This document shows, in pieces, positions 45,487-53,390 of a stretch of DNA of 64,000 bases. The notes beneath the pieces are model-generated. The model made no database searches. It was not told the origin of the DNA and was given only the letters and a program-made list of their open reading frames with translations. Origin of the DNA: Cryobacterium sp. GrIS_2_6 (GTDB lineage Bacteria > Actinomycetota > Actinomycetes > Actinomycetales > Microbacteriaceae); the NCBI RefSeq assembly GCF_035984545.1, contig NZ_JAXCHP010000001.1, positions 2,356,001-2,420,000 on the forward strand. The letters run 5' to 3'. Each line of letters opens with the position of its first letter. Within the stretch, counting starts at the first letter, position 1. The translations under genes and the position numbers were made by a program.

Positions 45487-46113
45487 TCATTCGCCGGGGC
45501 CCATCCCAAAGCGGGCGAGCACCAGATCGACGGCCGCGCGCGCGTAGCCGGGTTCGATCGGCGCACCCGTGATCAGAAGGCTGAAATACAACGGCCCGGC
45601 AAACGAGTTGAGCACGAAGTCGGTATCGGTATCGTCGGCGAACTCGCCGGAGGCGATTCCGCGCTCGACTGCCGAGCGCCAATCGAGTTGGTTGGGCTCG
45701 ATGATCAGCTCGCGATAGCTGGTGGCGAGCACGGGGTCGGCGGCCATCTCTGCCACCAGGCCGGGCAGAACGCGCCCCAGCGGAGTCCGGGTCAGGATGT
45801 CGATGAGCTGTTCGGTCAAGAAGAGCAGGTCGCCGGCGGCGCTGCCGGTCGCGCTGCTCCGTGCCGGACGCATTTGGGTCACCATCGCCTCGACGACGAG
45901 CTGCGACTTCTGCGACCACCGTCGATAGATGGCGGGCTTACTCACGCCGGCCCGCCGGGCGACCTCCGCCACGGTCAGGCGGGCGTAGCCGACCTCGGCG
46001 AGCAATTCGATCGTGGCTCGCAGAATCGACCTGTCCGTGCCCGGATCGCGTGGGCGGCCCACATCGCTGCCCCGACCGCCGGGCCGGCGCGGCGCCATCG
46101 GTGACTCGGACAT
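45487..46113 (-). CDS. TetR-family transcriptional regulator
   Basis: The 208-residue protein has the TetR HTH at residues 27-73 (ATIELLAEVGYARLTVAEVA, RRAGVSKPAIYRRWSQK) and a C-terminal domain of the TetR_C_11-like type. It is divergent from a RibD-type reductase gene and may regulate it. A palindrome CGTTCC-TATCA-GGAACG lies 20 bp upstream of its start. Confidence 0.9.
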   Translation of the reverse strand: MSESPMAPRRPGGRGSDVGRPRDPGTDRSILRATIELLAEVGYARLTVAEVARRAGVSKPAIYRRWSQKSQLVVEAMVTQMRPARSSATGSAAGDLLFLTEQLIDILTRTPLGRVLPGLVAEMAADPVLATSYRELIIEPNQLDWRSAVERGIASGEFADDTDTDFVLNSFAGPLYFSLLITGAPIEPGYARAAVDLVLARFGMGPGE

Positions 46114-46133
46114 CAGAACCGCCTTCCTTTTTA

Positions 46134-46150
46134 CGTTCCTATCAGGAACG
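46134..46150. promoter_or_regulatory. Candidate TetR operator
   Basis: CGTTCCTATCAGGAACG is a palindrome with 6-bp arms and a 5-bp centre in the 203-bp gap between the TetR gene and the divergent reductase gene. Its position 20 bp before the TetR start suits autoregulation. Confidence 0.45.
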
Positions 46151-46316
46151 CAACTGAAGTCGTCGAGTTACGCAACGAGGCGTTACGGAACCGCCTCACG
46201 TTTACCTGTAACCTCATCTCCCAAGACGGCCGGCCCTCTGAGGTTCTTGACACGGTCGCGATTGGCCTGCATGGTGCTCGATGAGGCGGCTCAACGCCGC
46301 GACGGAAGGAGTTCTC

Positions 46317-46937
46317 GTGACCGGTCGCATCCACATCGACCTGTTCTCCACGCTCGACGGAGTCTCCCAGGCTCCCGGAGGCCCTGAAGAGGATACCGAC
46401 GGCGGGTTCAGGTTCGGAGGCTGGCAGGCGCCCCTGATCGACGAAGCAGACGGTGCCCAGATAATGGCAGGAATCCAGACCATTGACGCCCTGCTTCTGG
46501 GGCGGCGGACCTATGACATTTTCGCCGGGTATTGGCCAGACCGGCTCGACGGGCCCGCGTCCGAAATCGCACGCAGGTTCGACGCGATCCCCAAATACGT
46601 CGCGTCGCGGGGCACGCCGGACCTCACGTGGCGCGACTCGCACCAGCTCGGTCGCGACCTCGCCGCTGAGCTGGCGGTGCTGCGCGAGCGGCACGAGGAG
46701 ATCCACGTGATCGGCAGCATCGACTTCGCCCGCACTCTCGTCGCGGACGGCTTGTTCGACCAGCTGAACCTCTGGGTGTACCCGATCGTGCTGGGTGCGG
46801 GCAAGCGCCTCTTCCCGCCCGACGGGCCGCCTGCGTCCCTCGAACTACTCGGCGCCGGGACCCCGTCCAAGGCAGGCACGATTCTCCTGCGCTACGGTTG
46901 GAAGGGCTCCACCCCGGAGACCGGCGACATGACCTGA
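46317..46937 (+). CDS. Dihydrofolate reductase/RibD C-terminal-domain family protein
   Basis: The 206-residue protein has the RibD_C fold pattern: RIHIDLFSTLDGVSQAPGG at the N-terminus, LLGRRTYDIFAGYWPD, HVIGSIDFARTLVADGLFDQ and WVYPIVLGAGKRLFP. It is probably an NADPH-dependent reductase of unknown substrate. GTG 46317 follows GGAAGGAG by six bases, so the upstream ATG at 46281 is rejected. Divergent from the TetR gene. Confidence 0.88.
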   Translation: MTGRIHIDLFSTLDGVSQAPGGPEEDTDGGFRFGGWQAPLIDEADGAQIMAGIQTIDALLLGRRTYDIFAGYWPDRLDGPASEIARRFDAIPKYVASRGTPDLTWRDSHQLGRDLAAELAVLRERHEEIHVIGSIDFARTLVADGLFDQLNLWVYPIVLGAGKRLFPPDGPPASLELLGAGTPSKAGTILLRYGWKGSTPETGDMT

Positions 46938-46992
46938 CAAGACGACTGCAGCGTGGCTAGCGCGCCGCAAGGCTCTGGTGCAGGCTGATGGC

Positions 46993-47373
46993 ATGGGCAA
47001 TCCCGTCGTGCACTTCGAACTCATCGGTCCCGACCCGGACCGCTTGCGTGACTTCTATGCGGCACTGTTCGGCTGGGATGCACCCGCTGGCGCCCCGGTG
47101 GCAGCCGCGATTTCCGCATCCGCTGAATACTCGTTCATCACCCCGGAACCCGGCTGGGCACCGGCAGCCGGCGGAATCGGCGGGGGCGAGGGATTCGCCC
47201 CGCACTCGATCTTCTACGTCGGCGTCGCGAGCGTGAGCGACACGCTCGAGGCCGCCCAGCAGTTGGGTGGAACCGTTACTCTCGGGCCGCAACGCAATGA
47301 GGGTGCTGAAATCACCATCGGACACCTCCGCGACCCTGCCGGAAACCTCATCGGCGTCGCCGGCCCCGCTTGA
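46993..47373 (+). CDS. VOC-superfamily protein
   Basis: The 126-residue protein (MGNPVVHFELIGPDPDRLRD) follows the VOC pattern: FYAALFGWDAPAGAP near residue 22, a central strand SIFYVGVASVSDTLEAAQQL and a C-terminal GHLRDPAGNLIGVAGPA. His8 and Glu10 could be metal ligands. Its last 26 bp overlap the end of the convergent membrane-protein gene. Confidence 0.85.
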   Translation: MGNPVVHFELIGPDPDRLRDFYAALFGWDAPAGAPVAAAISASAEYSFITPEPGWAPAAGGIGGGEGFAPHSIFYVGVASVSDTLEAAQQLGGTVTLGPQRNEGAEITIGHLRDPAGNLIGVAGPA

Positions 47374-47989
47374 CCGATCCGTACGATGCCGGGGATGGAC
47401 CCTCTGGCGCCGCGACCTGGCGGGTTTCGTCCCTGCCGTGCGTCCCCGCGTCGGAGCCTTGGCGATCTTCGATCGTGCGGAGAATCCAGGCGCCGGCGAT
47501 CAGGAGCACCCCAAGTGGAAGCAGAAGGTCACTCAGCGGTCCGCCCAGGTAAACGACGAAGTCTCTCAGGAAGGTCGAATCTCCCTGGATCGTCTGGGTC
47601 CAGGTCGAGATGTTCAGCTGGACAACGAAGCCAATCGCCGCGAGCACGAGTCCGAGAATGAGCGCGGCGCGAGACGTGAGCCGCAGCGGCCAGGTCGGCG
47701 CATCTTCCGGGGCTTCCAGTGAATCGCTGATGGTGACCATTGCTTTGTCCGCCAAAGCGCGCACGACCACGGACGCGACCATCAGGGCCATCCCCAACGG
47801 CAGCAGGACGCCGGGGAACAGCACTCCCACGAACCGCACCAGATCACTCGACAGCCAGTCCGGGTTCACGGGGCCGAACAGAGACGTGTACAGCAACCTG
47901 ACTGCGACAAGTCCGAGAACGGTCAGAACCAGACCGATCCAGAATCCCCGGGCGGGAGTCAGGGTGCCGGCCAGCCTCGATCCCTTCAC
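47348..47989 (-). CDS. Four-helix membrane protein, unknown function
   Basis: The 213-residue protein has four membrane segments (about residues 17-38, 50-73, 107-128, 145-165) in two similar pairs, each with a V(L/G)FPGVLLPLG or LSDLLLPLGVLL motif, and a basic tail. No family is recognised. It overlaps the stop of the small upstream gene, so both form a two-gene operon. Confidence 0.65.
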   Translation of the reverse strand: MKGSRLAGTLTPARGFWIGLVLTVLGLVAVRLLYTSLFGPVNPDWLSSDLVRFVGVLFPGVLLPLGMALMVASVVVRALADKAMVTISDSLEAPEDAPTWPLRLTSRAALILGLVLAAIGFVVQLNISTWTQTIQGDSTFLRDFVVYLGGPLSDLLLPLGVLLIAGAWILRTIEDRQGSDAGTHGRDETRQVAAPEGPSPASYGSVKRGRRRR

Positions 47990-48189
47990 AGGCCTCGCTG
48001 GCCTTTTTCGACATCCGCCTGGAACTGCGCGAACGCCTGCGACAGCTCAGGATTCGAACCCTCAACCTCGCGAGCCGCCGCCCTCGCACGCGGCCGGGCA
48101 GAGAGTAGGTAGAACGCGGCAAGAACGATGACCGCCAGCACCAGTCCCCCACCCGCTATCAGCACAATCATCAAGCCACCTGCAGTCAT
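47986..48189 (-). CDS. Small single-pass membrane protein
   Basis: The 67-residue product (MTAGGLMIVLIAGGGLVLAVIV) has one N-terminal membrane helix followed by a basic stretch and a short amphipathic tail (ELSQAFAQFQADVEKGQRGL). ATG 48189 has AAGGA at good distance. It overlaps the start of the four-helix protein gene. The partner and function are unknown. Confidence 0.6.
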   Translation of the reverse strand: MTAGGLMIVLIAGGGLVLAVIVLAAFYLLSARPRARAAAREVEGSNPELSQAFAQFQADVEKGQRGL

Positions 48190-48283
48190 GAAGAATCCTT
48201 CCCCGATTCCGAAACCACTGTCCGCCAAGCATCACACGAATCACCGGTCAATACCGCTTTATTCGGAGGGCGTGAATACCCGG

Positions 48284-49582
48284 TCAGGCCAGGGCAGAAG
48301 GCGTCTCTGCCTGGCGGACGAGGGAGGCCAGCTCGGCGCGGTTCATTGCCCCCGTCTTGTGCAGCACGTTTGCGACGTGGAACTTGACCGTGTTCTCGCT
48401 GATCGACAGGGCCTCCGCGATCGCACGGTTCCGCGCCCCCGTGGCAACGAGGTCGAGCACGGCCTGCTCACGTGCTGTCAGGCCCCATCCGGCCGCCGGC
48501 GCAGTGGCTGACGAGGGTGGGTCGAGGGGTAGAGAGACGACAATGTCCGAACCCCACCCCGGCGTGGCATCCACGTGGAAGTCGCCGTCGAGAGCCGCCA
48601 CCCGGGCGACGAGTTGGCGCACGCTGGGCGTCTCAGTGGACAAGTCACCCGGACCGTCATCGCGAATGTTGATTAGCAGGTTGTGGCCGTCGCAGTCCCA
48701 CTGCACCCGCACTCGGGCGACCCCGGGCTGATCGACCAGGGCGAGCACGGCACCGCGCACGATCGCACGTCCGGCGTGGGCGACCTCGCCCGGCAACGCG
48801 CGGCCGTTGACGGGCGGTTCGATGAACTGCACGTCGAGGTCCCCGAAGCGGGCCAGGGGCCTCAGGTCGTTTCGGAGCCGCTCGAACGCCCGGGCGACCG
48901 GCTCCTCGGACAGGATGCGGTCGCGATCGCTCACCGCGCGCAGCTGCACCATGGCGGCGACGGCCAGGTCGATCGCCGTCTGCCGCGCGGCCAGGTCTCC
49001 GGTCTGGCGCGACCGCAGAACCGCGAGCAGCAGCTCCAAAGTCGTGGAGTGGGCATCCGTCAATTCGGCGATGAGAGTGGCCCGGTCTCGCGACGCCATC
49101 CGCGAATCGCGGAGGTAGTCCGGCGCGGCCACGACAACCTGGTTGCGGATGCCCGACGCGACCAGTTCCCAGAGTGCGGCGACGAGGTCCCTCTTTTCGC
49201 GAACTCCGGTCGGGGTCGCCCCGGTCAGGTCGGGATCAGTCAGGACCAGAAGGGCACCTGTCGAAGCGATCCAGGCCGACATCGTTCGCTCCGACCGGGC
49301 CAGCATCGCCCGTTCGTTCCATATCGATCCGCCTCGCACCGCAACGGCATCGCGGAGAATGTCGAGTTCCGCGATGGTGACGTGGTCGATGACCTTCGCC
49401 TGGCCGGCTTTCTTCTGTGGGCGCCCCGTGCAGTCCTCGGTGAAAATCACCAGGGCCCCGTGCGGGATGCGCTGCTGCAGCAGGGCGGAGAAGGCCCCCG
49501 CAATGCCGAGCAGTGGGTTCTCGAGTACCTGCCGGAGCTCGAGGAGCAACTCGACCGAGGGGGAAATGCTCGCATCTGCCAT
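48284..49582 (-). CDS. HATPase-LuxR one-component regulator, probable regulator of the hxl operon
   Basis: The 432-residue protein has three parts. Residues 1-170 are an N-terminal sensor-like domain. Residues 170-360 resemble the dimerisation and HATPase core of a histidine kinase, with a G1-like box (LLINIRDDGPGDLST) and GDFHVDATPGWGSDIVVSLPL, but no clear phospho-accepting His. Residues 368-432 are a LuxR-type HTH (LTAREQAVLDLVATGARNRA, ISENTVKFHVANVLHKTGA). It is divergent from hxlB across a perfect 18-bp palindrome, so it is the likely regulator of that pair. Confidence 0.8.
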   Translation of the reverse strand: MADASISPSVELLLELRQVLENPLLGIAGAFSALLQQRIPHGALVIFTEDCTGRPQKKAGQAKVIDHVTIAELDILRDAVAVRGGSIWNERAMLARSERTMSAWIASTGALLVLTDPDLTGATPTGVREKRDLVAALWELVASGIRNQVVVAAPDYLRDSRMASRDRATLIAELTDAHSTTLELLLAVLRSRQTGDLAARQTAIDLAVAAMVQLRAVSDRDRILSEEPVARAFERLRNDLRPLARFGDLDVQFIEPPVNGRALPGEVAHAGRAIVRGAVLALVDQPGVARVRVQWDCDGHNLLINIRDDGPGDLSTETPSVRQLVARVAALDGDFHVDATPGWGSDIVVSLPLDPPSSATAPAAGWGLTAREQAVLDLVATGARNRAIAEALSISENTVKFHVANVLHKTGAMNRAELASLVRQAETPSALA

Positions 49583-49609
49583 ACCCTCACCCTACTCACG
49601 GTGCGGAGA

Positions 49610-49627
49610 CCTACCCGAACGGGTAGG
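49610..49627. promoter_or_regulatory. Perfect palindrome between the LuxR-type regulator and hxlB
   Basis: CCTACCCGAACGGGTAGG has 8-bp arms and a 2-bp centre. It is 28 bp upstream of the regulator start and 57 bp upstream of hxlB. It is the most likely binding site of the HATPase-LuxR protein. Confidence 0.65.
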
Positions 49628-49683
49628 CGCATCCGCTCGTTCGGATGGCCTCGTCGTCGCTCGGTCACGCGCACGATAGGGCA

Positions 49684-50268
49684 ATGGCTTATTCCACGAC
49701 GTCGGTTCGCGCGGCAGACTCCCTCCGAAGCATTTCCGGCGAAATCCTGGGCGTTGTGGAACGGCTGACACACGAGTCGGGGGAGGATCTGGGCCGCGCT
49801 GCCGACCGGATTCGCACCGCAGCTCGCGTCTTCGTTCTCGGCGCGGGGCGGTCGGGCCTGGCCGTGCAGATGACGGCGATGCGCCTGATGCACCTCGGCC
49901 TTGACGTGCACGTCGTGGGCGACGCGACCACTCCGGCCGTCACCGGTCGAGACGTTCTCCTGGTCGCGAGTGGTTCGGGTACAACGGCAGGAATCGTCCG
50001 CGCCGCCTCGACCGCGGCAGGTGTCGGAGCGGGCGTCGTCGCCATCACAACTGATCGGACCTCTCCGCTCGCTGAGCTCGCCGACGTGATCATCGTGATC
50101 CCGGCCGCAACGAAACAGGACCACGCCGGAATGCTCTCCGCGCAGTACTCCGGAGGGCTCTTCGAACAGTCGCTTGTCCTCGTCGGCGACGCGCTCTTCG
50201 ACGCGCTCTGGAAGACGTCGGGAGCCACGGCGGAAGAGCTGTGGCCCCGGCACGCGAACCTCGAATAG
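49684..50268 (+). CDS. hxlB: 6-phospho-3-hexuloisomerase
   Basis: The enzyme isomerises 3-hexulose-6-phosphate to fructose-6-phosphate in the ribulose monophosphate pathway. The 194-residue protein is a SIS-domain enzyme (VFVLGAGRSGLAVQMTAMRL, DVLLVASGSGTTAGIV) with the family's C-terminal GLFEQSLVLVGDALFD and a terminal HANLE. ATG 49684 (MAYSTTS) is preferred over 49645. It is 76 bp before hxlA in a two-gene operon. Confidence 0.93.
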   Translation: MAYSTTSVRAADSLRSISGEILGVVERLTHESGEDLGRAADRIRTAARVFVLGAGRSGLAVQMTAMRLMHLGLDVHVVGDATTPAVTGRDVLLVASGSGTTAGIVRAASTAAGVGAGVVAITTDRTSPLAELADVIIVIPAATKQDHAGMLSAQYSGGLFEQSLVLVGDALFDALWKTSGATAEELWPRHANLE

Positions 50269-50343
50269 ATCCCCCTCATGCTTCCCTGGCCGCGACCGCG
50301 GCCTCAAGGGAGAATTCAGCACAACCGAAGTAAGGAATCAGCA

Positions 50344-50967
50344 ATGAAACTTCAGGTCGCCATGGACGTCATCACACTCGACGCCGCCCTCACCCTCGCC
50401 GCACAGGTCGCACCCCACGTCGACATCATCGAACTCGGGACCCCGCTCATCAAGAGCGAAGGATTGCGCGCCGTCACCGCGATCAAGAAGGCGCACCCTG
50501 ACAAGCTTGTGTTCGCCGATCTGAAGACGATGGATGCCGGCGAGCTCGAGGCCGACATCGCGTTCACCGCCGGGGCCGACTTCGTGACCGTACTGGGAAC
50601 GGCCGGCGATAGTACGATCATCGGCGCCGTCAAGGCCGCCACAGCCCACGGCAAAGGGATCGTCGTCGACCTGATCGGCGTCGCAGACAAGGTGAGCCGG
50701 GCCCGTGAGGTCACCGCGATGGGCGCCGTGTTCGTCGAGATGCACGCGGGCCTCGACGAGCAGGCAGAGCCCGGCTTCACCTTCCAGACCCTTCTGGACG
50801 ACGGCGAGACGTCGAAGGTCCCCTTCTCCGTCGCCGGTGGCGTCAACCTCACCTCAATCCGGGACGTGCAGAGCGCGGGTGCCACCGTGGCGGTTGCGGG
50901 TGGCGCCATCTACGGCGCGGCCGACCCTGCGGCGGCGGCAGCGGAACTGCGCGCCGCGATCATCTAG
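50344..50967 (+). CDS. hxlA: 3-hexulose-6-phosphate synthase
   Basis: The enzyme condenses formaldehyde with ribulose-5-phosphate, or runs in reverse to supply pentose phosphate. The 207-residue protein is in the OMP-decarboxylase superfamily: MKLQVAMDVITLDAALTLAA, IIELGTPLIKSEGL, KLVFADLKTMDAGELEADIA (conserved DxK) and VEMHAGLDEQA. ATG 50344 follows GTAAGGA. In a non-methylotroph it most likely detoxifies formaldehyde. Confidence 0.95.
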   Translation: MKLQVAMDVITLDAALTLAAQVAPHVDIIELGTPLIKSEGLRAVTAIKKAHPDKLVFADLKTMDAGELEADIAFTAGADFVTVLGTAGDSTIIGAVKAATAHGKGIVVDLIGVADKVSRAREVTAMGAVFVEMHAGLDEQAEPGFTFQTLLDDGETSKVPFSVAGGVNLTSIRDVQSAGATVAVAGGAIYGAADPAAAAAELRAAII

Positions 50968-51076
50968 GACCTCAGGCCGCCCAAACCCCCGGGCCACCGA
51001 GGGTTCATGCAGCCAGCGGTGACAGCATGGGGCGAACTACGCGGTCGCGACCGCATTCACGACAGAAGGAAGCCCG

Positions 51077-51403
51077 ATGACGATCATCAAGATCAACGCG
51101 ATTACTGTCCCAGCCGATAACGGCGATGAGCTGGCTCGCCGGTTCGCCGCCCGCGCAGGGGCCGTCGACGATGCCCCGGGCTTCGAAGGCTTCGAACTGC
51201 TGCAGCCGACGGACGATCGCACCACCTGGCTGGTCATCACGCGCTGGGCCGACGAAGAGTCCTTCCAGGCGTGGTCCACGTCGCCCGCCTTTGCGCACGG
51301 GCACCGCAGCGAGGCCCCGCAGGACGGGAAGCCCGCTGCGCGCCCGGTCGGTCTGAGCAGCGAGCTGTGGTCTTACGCCGTTGCCGGTGGTTCAGCCAGC
51401 TAA
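51077..51403 (+). CDS. Antibiotic biosynthesis monooxygenase-domain protein (HmoB/IsdG-like)
   Basis: The 108-residue protein has the ABM fold pattern: MTIIKINAITVPADNGDELA, APGFEGFELLQPTDDRTTWL, VITRWADEESFQAWSTSPAF. A His-rich stretch (AFAHGHRSEA) is present. The family contains heme-degrading and quinone-oxidising enzymes as well as proteins of unknown role. It converges with the mhqD-like gene and overlaps its end by 12 bp, so a role in quinone stress is possible. Confidence 0.82.
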   Translation: MTIIKINAITVPADNGDELARRFAARAGAVDDAPGFEGFELLQPTDDRTTWLVITRWADEESFQAWSTSPAFAHGHRSEAPQDGKPAARPVGLSSELWSYAVAGGSAS

Positions 51404-52036
51404 GCGGAGGGCCTCCGTCAGGAACCGCGACACGTCGTCGAGTTCTTCTGCGGAGATCGAGTGCGGCAGTCCGGCGTAGACCTTGTCGGTCAGGGTGCTG
51501 TGGCCGTGCAGCCAGGCGCTCGCGCGTGCTGTCGTCTCCGCGGAGATGACTCGGTCCGCGTCGCCGTGGCCGAAGAACACCGGCGTGCGTGTGGCCGCAA
51601 GGACCTCATCGCCCGGGAGCGTGGCATCGAGGGTGAATCCCGAGAGGATGACCCCGGCGGGGAATCGCCCGGGAGCCTGGCGGAGAAGCTGGGTGACCAT
51701 GAGGCCGCCCTGCGAGAAGCCGAGGGGAACGACGGGCGTGCCCGGGTGCACGTGGGCGTCCAGCCACGCGAGTACGGCATCCGCTGCCTCGATGACGGCT
51801 TCGGCGCCCGGGCGCCGCGGTACCGTGATCGGGAACCAGGCGAACCCCCCGGTCGGCAGACCGAGCGGCGCACGCAGCGACACCCAGTCGAGAGCGTCGG
51901 GCAGGTAGGCGGCGAGGCTCGGCAGGTCGCCTTCGTGGGAACCGTAACCATGCAAAAGCAGCAGGAGTGGGCGGGTCGACCGGAGCGCGGGGTCGACGCC
52001 ATCGCGGCGGGCCGTGATCTCGATGGCGGGGCTCAC
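51392..52036 (-). CDS. Carboxylesterase/phospholipase-type alpha/beta hydrolase (MhqD-like)
   Basis: The 214-residue serine hydrolase has the nucleophile elbow GFSQGG (near residue 104), an Asp in HGDADRVI and a His in GLPHSI. This matches the YtpA/MhqD carboxylesterase group. Its start overlaps the stop of the upstream dioxygenase (ATGA). In Bacillus subtilis mhqD and mhqO are in the MhqR quinone regulon, and the same pair here is preceded by a MarR-type palindrome. Confidence 0.85.
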   Translation of the reverse strand: MSPAIEITARRDGVDPALRSTRPLLLLLHGYGSHEGDLPSLAAYLPDALDWVSLRAPLGLPTGGFAWFPITVPRRPGAEAVIEAADAVLAWLDAHVHPGTPVVPLGFSQGGLMVTQLLRQAPGRFPAGVILSGFTLDATLPGDEVLAATRTPVFFGHGDADRVISAETTARASAWLHGHSTLTDKVYAGLPHSISAEELDDVSRFLTEALRLAG

Positions 52037-52935
52037 GCCGAGGCCTCGCCGACGGTCAGGGTGACGCGGGTCTTCCAGGGGTCGTCGACGCGGATGCTGG
52101 TGCCGTCGTCGTGAAGCGGAATCGCACGGTGGCGGAGTCGTTCCGCCACAGCATCGAGATCAGCGCGGCCGGGAACGGTGATCGCCACGTCGGCGAGGCC
52201 GAGGGTCGCGGCACGCGGACCGACGCCGCGGCTGTTCCAGACGTTCATCGCCATGTGGTGGTGGTAGCCGCCGGCGCTCACGAACAGCGCGCCGGGGAAG
52301 TCGAGGGTCGTTTCGAAGCCGAGGGCGTCGACGTAGAAGTGCCGGGCCATTTCGAGGTCGCCGACCTGGAGGTGGACATGGCCGACCTTGGCCGGACCGA
52401 CGGCCGCTTCTCCCCCGTCGGCAGGCAGGTTCTTCTGCAGGAAGGCGCTCGGATCAAGCGCAAGCGTGTCCATCTGGACCTGGCCGTTCTTGTAGACCCA
52501 CTCCGACCGGTCCCTGTCGACGTAGAGCTCGATCCCGTTACCCTCAGGGTCGGTGAAGTAGAACGCATTGCTGACGATGTGGTCAGCACTGCCGACGAAG
52601 CTCGAACGCTGGTCACGGGCGGCCTGGAGCACGGTCGCGGCCAGGCCGGCGCTCGTGTCGAACAGGATCGCAGTGTGGAAAAGTCCTGCCTGACTACGGG
52701 CGGGGACCGGCAGGCCAGGGGTGTGCTCGAGCACAACGAGCGGGGTCGCGCCGCGACCGAGCACGACGGTGGTGCCTTGTGCGCTGATCGGGTCGAGCGC
52801 CAACGCCTCGCGGTAGTAGGAGGACATCAACGCGAGGTCGCCGACGCGCAGCGTGACGGCGTCCATGCCTGTCGTCGCCGCCAGGAGGTCGCCTGCGGCG
52901 GCCCGGGATCCGGTCAGGTCAGTGGTCAGTGTCAT
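52033..52935 (-). CDS. Ring-cleaving dioxygenase of the VOC superfamily (MhqO-like)
   Basis: The 300-residue protein has two VOC modules (about residues 20-140 and 155-290) with metal-ligand candidates in GLFHTAILF, KVGHVHLQVGDLEMARHFYV and a Glu near GIELYVDRD. The layout is that of catechol-2,3-dioxygenase or hydroquinone dioxygenases of the MhqO group. ATG 52935 has GGAG at seven bases. It is the first gene of the operon with the esterase. Confidence 0.87.
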   Translation of the reverse strand: MTLTTDLTGSRAAAGDLLAATTGMDAVTLRVGDLALMSSYYREALALDPISAQGTTVVLGRGATPLVVLEHTPGLPVPARSQAGLFHTAILFDTSAGLAATVLQAARDQRSSFVGSADHIVSNAFYFTDPEGNGIELYVDRDRSEWVYKNGQVQMDTLALDPSAFLQKNLPADGGEAAVGPAKVGHVHLQVGDLEMARHFYVDALGFETTLDFPGALFVSAGGYHHHMAMNVWNSRGVGPRAATLGLADVAITVPGRADLDAVAERLRHRAIPLHDDGTSIRVDDPWKTRVTLTVGEASA

Positions 52936-53016
52936 GTTCGTCTCCTGCAGTCGCGTCGGTCTCACACGTCATGCTCAACCCGCTTAGTTGAACCGACAAC
53001 CAATACTCTAGCAGTA

Positions 53017-53036
53017 TTACTTGAAGCGTCAAGTAA
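53017..53036 (-). promoter_or_regulatory. MarR-type operator upstream of the mhqO-like gene
   Basis: TTACTTGAAGCGTCAAGTAA is a perfect palindrome (8-bp arms, 4-bp centre) 82 bp upstream of the dioxygenase start. MarR-family and DUF24-family regulators bind such TTACTTGA sites. No MarR gene is in the window. Confidence 0.65.
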
Positions 53037-53086
53037 ACTTTCCAGGCCGCTCAAGAGCCACTCGAATTTGCGCTCAGAATCGTATT

Positions 53087-53310
53087 TAAGTCGGCCTTAC
53101 GATTCCAGTGAGATAGGAATCGTTCGATCATGGCCGAACAGCTTGGGTTCAGGGGCAATTCAGATTTGGTCATCTCACTGAAATCGTAAGGCCGATTTAA
53201 GTCGGCCTTACGATTCCAGTGAGATAGGAATCGTTCGATCATGGCCGAACGGCTTGCGTTCAGGGGCATTTGAGATTTGGTCATCTCACCGAAATCGTAA
53301 GGCCGATTTA
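53087..53310. repeat. Two tandem 111-bp palindromic repeats
   Basis: Units at 53087-53197 and 53198-53308 (with two bases of a third junction) are nearly identical. Each begins TAAGTCGGCCTTACGATT and ends with its near-complement, so each is a 28-bp imperfect inverted repeat around a 55-57-base interior, with an inner GTTCG/CGAAC hairpin. Unit 3 begins at 53309 but breaks off after TAAGTC. They could be MITE-like elements or protein-binding hairpins. The remaining 52936-53390 contains only the MarR-type operator. Confidence 0.85.
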
Positions 53311-53390
53311 AGTCTGAAAGTCAAAGCTCGAGTGCCCAAATAAACTGAGTAGATCTCGTATTCGTGTTCAATTCGGGGTAGAATCGGGGT

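Noticed and set aside
53051..53284. 77-codon minus-strand frame inside the 111-bp repeats
   Set aside because: It stays open because the repeat period is a multiple of three. The product is two copies of one peptide with no ribosome-binding site.
53087..53310. CRISPR array
   Set aside because: There are only two units, each palindromic end to end with no unique spacers.
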